In this document: positions 61,329 to 64,000 of the stretch, piece after piece
Layout: the number at the start of each line of letters is the position of its first letter
Position numbering within the stretch: the first letter of the stretch is position 1
Source of the DNA: Citrobacter youngae ATCC 29220
GTDB lineage: Bacteria; Pseudomonadota; Gammaproteobacteria; Enterobacterales; Enterobacteriaceae
Direction: 5' to 3'
Assembly: GCF_000155975.1 (NCBI RefSeq)
Contig: NZ_GG730299.1
Span: 434,305-498,304 of the forward strand
Length of the DNA: 64,000 nt
Notes under the pieces: generated by a model
Databases searched by the model: none
What the model saw: the letters and a program-made list of their open reading frames with translations, nothing else
What the model was told of the DNA's origin: nothing
Made by a program: the position numbers and the translations under genes

Positions 61329-63809
61329 ATGTTAAGGATGACTCCGATTGCTTCGGCGGTATTACTGTTGCTACTCGGCATTGATGCCCATGCCGCAGAA
61401 GAAACGTTTGATACAAATTTTATGATGGGTGGAATGAAGGGCGAGAAAGTTTCTGATTTTCGCCTTGATGATAATCAACCCCTGCCAGGCCAATATGATA
61501 TTGACATCTACGTCAATAAACAGTGGCGTGGTAAGTATGATATTACTGTTAAGGATAATCCGGATGACACCTGTTTATCCCGCGATGCTTTAACGCGTCT
61601 GGGGATAAATATACAGGCATTGGACAAGCAGAATGAATGCCCAACCCTAAAGCAGGCGGTGCAAGGGGGCAGTTACGCGTGGAATATCGGTACGTTTAGC
61701 CTGGATCTCAGCGTTCCGCAGGCGTTTGTCGATGAGCTTGAGCAAGGGTATGTTCCTCCTGAGAATTGGGATCGTGGCATCAATGCTTTCTATACTTCCT
61801 ATTATGCCAGTCAGTATTACAGCGACTATAAGGATTCTGGTAACAGCAAAAGCACCTATGCGCGCTTTACCAGCGGGTTAAACCTGCTGGGCTGGCAGCT
61901 GCATTCCGATGCCAGCTATAACAAAACCGATGACAGCAGCGGGGAGTGGAAAAGTAACACCCTGTATCTGGAACGCGGAATCCCGCAAATTCTCGGAACG
62001 CTGCGTGCCGGGGATATGTATACCTCATCAGATATTTTTGATGCGGTGCGCTTTCGTGGCGTACGGTTGTATCGCGATATGCAGATGCTGCCGAACTCAA
62101 AACAGAATTTTACGCCGCTGGTGCAGGGGATTGCGCAAAGTAACGCGCTGGTCACCATCGAACAGAACGGTTTTGTGGTTTATCAGAAAGAGGTTCCGCC
62201 AGGCCCGTTCTCTATTGCGGATTTGCAGTTGGCTGGCGGCGGTGCGGATCTTGACGTCAGTATCAAAGAGGCGGACGGCTCTGTAACAACCTATCTGGTG
62301 CCCTATGCTGCGGTGCCCAATATGTTGCAGCCGGGTGTCTCAAAATATGATTTAGCGGCAGGGCGTAGCCATATCGAAGGCGCCAGCAACCAGACCGATT
62401 TTGCGCAGATGAGCTACCAATATGGGCTGAATAATTTGTTAACGCTGTATGGCGGTACCATGCTGGCGGATAACTACAATGCGTTCACCCTGGGTACCGG
62501 CTGGAATACACGTATCGGCGCGATTTCCGTTGATGCGACACAATCTCATAGCAAGCAAGACAATGGTGATGTGTTTGACGGGCAAAGTTACCAGATCGCC
62601 TATAACAAGTATTTAACACAAACCGCCACCCGTTTTGGGCTTGCTGCCTATCGTTACTCGTCACGAGATTACCGAACGTTTAACGATCACGTCTGGGCCA
62701 ATAACAAAGACAGCTATCATCGTGATGAAAATGATGTGTATGACATCGCGGATTATTATCAGAACGATTTTGGTCGTAAGAACAGTTTTTCGGCTAACGT
62801 TAGCCAATCTTTGCCGCAGGGCTGGGGTTCTGTATCTTTGAGCACGCTGTGGCGTGATTACTGGGGCCGTAGCGGCAGCAGTAAAGATTATCAGGTGAGT
62901 TATTCCAATAGCTGGCAACGGATTAGCTATACCTTTTCAGCTAGTCAGACTTACAACGAGGATCATCACGAAGATAAGCGTTTTAACGTCTTTATCTCCA
63001 TTCCGTTTGACTGGGGAGATGACATTAGCACTCCGCGCCGACATTTGTATGTGTCTAACTCAACGACCTTTGATGATGATGGTTTTGCGTCTAACAATAC
63101 CGGGCTTTCCGGCACCGCAGGCAGTCGCGATCAGTTTAACTATGGGGTGAATCTCAGTCATCAACGACAGAACAGCGAAACAACGGCCGGCGGTAATCTG
63201 ACGTGGAATGCGCCGGTCGCCACGCTTAACGGCAGCTACAGCCAGTCGTCTAAATATACGCAAACTGGCGGCAGTATTTCAGGTGGGCTGGTGGCCTGGT
63301 CGGGAGGCGTGAATTTAGCCAACCGGCTGTCGGAAACGTTTGCCGTGATGCATGCGCCGGGTCTGGAAGGGGCCTATGTGAACGGGCAGAAATACCGTAC
63401 CACCAACCGCAATGGCGTGGTGGTCTACGACGGCTTAACGCCTTATCGTGAAAACCACTTGATGCTGGATGTTTCCAATACTAATAGTGAAACCGATCTG
63501 CAAGGGAATCGGCGTAATACAGCCCCATATCGGGGGGCAGTCGTTCTGGCGATGTTTGATACTGACCAACGTAAACCTTGGTATATCCGGGCGCAGCGCC
63601 CTGATGGTTCATCGCTGACGTTTGGTTACGAAGTTGAGGATATTCATGGACACAATATTGGCGTGGTAGGCCAGGGAAGCCAGCTCTTTATTCGTACCAA
63701 TGAAGTACCGCCAGAAATAAATGTGGCAGTTGATAAGCAACAGGGACTTTCATGCTCAATCACTTTCGGCAAAACGATTGATGAAAGTAAAGTTTATATT
63801 TGTCGGTAA
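61329..63809 (+). CDS. yehB: Outer-membrane fimbrial usher (YehB-like)
   Basis: This 826-residue outer-membrane usher assembles the pilus. A signal peptide (MLRMTPIASAVLLLLLGIDAHA) is followed by the N-terminal chaperone-binding domain (FDTNFMMGG ... LPGQYDIDIYVNKQWRG), the barrel with the plug inserted (QSNALVTIEQNGFVVYQKEVPPGPFSIADL), and two C-terminal domains ending in a cysteine-bearing strand (GLSCSITFG ... VYICR). Length equals E. coli YehB. The GC content rises within the usher compared with the pilin and chaperone genes. The adhesin gene begins 15 bases later. Confidence 0.96.
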   Translation: MLRMTPIASAVLLLLLGIDAHAAEETFDTNFMMGGMKGEKVSDFRLDDNQPLPGQYDIDIYVNKQWRGKYDITVKDNPDDTCLSRDALTRLGINIQALDKQNECPTLKQAVQGGSYAWNIGTFSLDLSVPQAFVDELEQGYVPPENWDRGINAFYTSYYASQYYSDYKDSGNSKSTYARFTSGLNLLGWQLHSDASYNKTDDSSGEWKSNTLYLERGIPQILGTLRAGDMYTSSDIFDAVRFRGVRLYRDMQMLPNSKQNFTPLVQGIAQSNALVTIEQNGFVVYQKEVPPGPFSIADLQLAGGGADLDVSIKEADGSVTTYLVPYAAVPNMLQPGVSKYDLAAGRSHIEGASNQTDFAQMSYQYGLNNLLTLYGGTMLADNYNAFTLGTGWNTRIGAISVDATQSHSKQDNGDVFDGQSYQIAYNKYLTQTATRFGLAAYRYSSRDYRTFNDHVWANNKDSYHRDENDVYDIADYYQNDFGRKNSFSANVSQSLPQGWGSVSLSTLWRDYWGRSGSSKDYQVSYSNSWQRISYTFSASQTYNEDHHEDKRFNVFISIPFDWGDDISTPRRHLYVSNSTTFDDDGFASNNTGLSGTAGSRDQFNYGVNLSHQRQNSETTAGGNLTWNAPVATLNGSYSQSSKYTQTGGSISGGLVAWSGGVNLANRLSETFAVMHAPGLEGAYVNGQKYRTTNRNGVVVYDGLTPYRENHLMLDVSNTNSETDLQGNRRNTAPYRGAVVLAMFDTDQRKPWYIRAQRPDGSSLTFGYEVEDIHGHNIGVVGQGSQLFIRTNEVPPEINVAVDKQQGLSCSITFGKTIDESKVYICR

Positions 63810-63824
63810 GGTGGAGAGTCGACC

Positions 63825-64000
63825 ATGAAAATTATCTTTTTTATGTTAACACTTTTATTTTCAGTTGATTTATATGCAACCTGTACCTCTGGGAATACTA
63901 CAATTACTGGAGTGATTAATATACCACAGTCATTTTCATCCTCGGGGAGTTATACTGAGTCTATGATTAGTTCCTTTGGCCCGATAAAATGTACAGCTTC
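63825..64000 (+). CDS. yehA: Fimbrial tip adhesin (YehA-like), 3' part missing
   Basis: Only the first 58 codons are in the window. They encode a signal peptide (MKIIFFMLTLLFSVDLYA) and the start of the mature chain (TCTSGNTTITGVINIPQSFS ... KCTA), with two cysteines that can form the usual lectin-domain disulfide. GTGGAGAG lies seven bases upstream of the ATG. The place after the usher is that of the yehA/stcD adhesin. No binding specificity can be read from this fragment. Confidence 0.85.
   Translation, partial: MKIIFFMLTLLFSVDLYATCTSGNTTITGVINIPQSFSSSGSYTESMISSFGPIKCTA

Overview
The window is a piece of enterobacterial chromosome. Gene content, order and protein sequence recalled from memory place it in the Escherichia/Salmonella/Citrobacter group. 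The combination of an E. coli-like backbone (nfo-yeiH-yeiE-lysP-cirA ... folE-yeiB-galS-mglBAC-preAT-sanA-cdd-yohKJ ... dusC-mdtQ-yohDC-pbpG-dld-bglX-osmF/yehYXW-mlrA-btsSR-metG-mrp-yehEDCBA) with a gentisate (mhb) operon and a serine/phosphate-ester cluster next to yeiG fits Citrobacter or a close relative best. That genus call is inference. No tRNA, rRNA, CRISPR array, IS element, prophage or replication origin was seen.

Layout. 0-5.2 kb: the 3' part of fruA, a small lipoprotein, then an accessory block with a Dcu-type dicarboxylate carrier, a two-cysteine aspartate racemase and a HypT-like LysR regulator. It occupies the place where E. coli K-12 carries nucleoside and pseudouridine genes between nfo and fruA. 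5.2-12.3 kb: nfo, yeiH, an ERIC repeat, yeiE, lysP and a CirA-type TonB receptor with a strong Fur-box palindrome. 12.4-16.6 kb: a divergent four-gene accessory cluster (OPA-family phosphate-ester antiporter, SerB-like HAD phosphatase, iron-sulfur L-serine deaminase, XRE regulator). I read it as an uptake-dephosphorylate-deaminate route for O-phosphoserine. 16.6-30.7 kb: yeiG, folE, yeiB, the galS-mglBAC galactose uptake system with CRP and Gal operators, preT-preA pyrimidine reduction, yeiS, sanA, cdd with a CRP/CytR promoter, and yohJK.

30.8-36.9 kb: the 3-hydroxybenzoate/gentisate operon mhbTDHIM. The divergent LysR regulator gene (mhbR) is broken by a one-base frameshift while all catabolic genes are open. 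36.9-38.9 kb: dusC, then about 1 kb holding an unusual 0.49-kb inverted-repeat element and the 27-residue membrane protein YohP. 38.9-55.9 kb: mdtQ (intact), yohD, yohC, pbpG, dld, bglX, the osmF-yehYXW ABC importer, the 35-residue protein YohO, mlrA, btsS-btsR, yehS and yehR, with several REP/BIME elements between genes. 55.9-64 kb: metG and mrp diverge, followed by AT-rich DNA with yehE and a chaperone-usher fimbrial operon (yehD, yehC, yehB, and yehA cut by the window edge).

The most noteworthy items are (1) the inferred phosphoserine utilisation module with a pair of 19-bp direct repeats in its divergent promoter; (2) the element at 37976-38462, two inverted diverged copies of one unit in exact register whose internal hairpins keep their positions while the stem sequences differ; (3) the frameshifted mhbR; and (4) the aspartate racemase/Dcu/HypT block.
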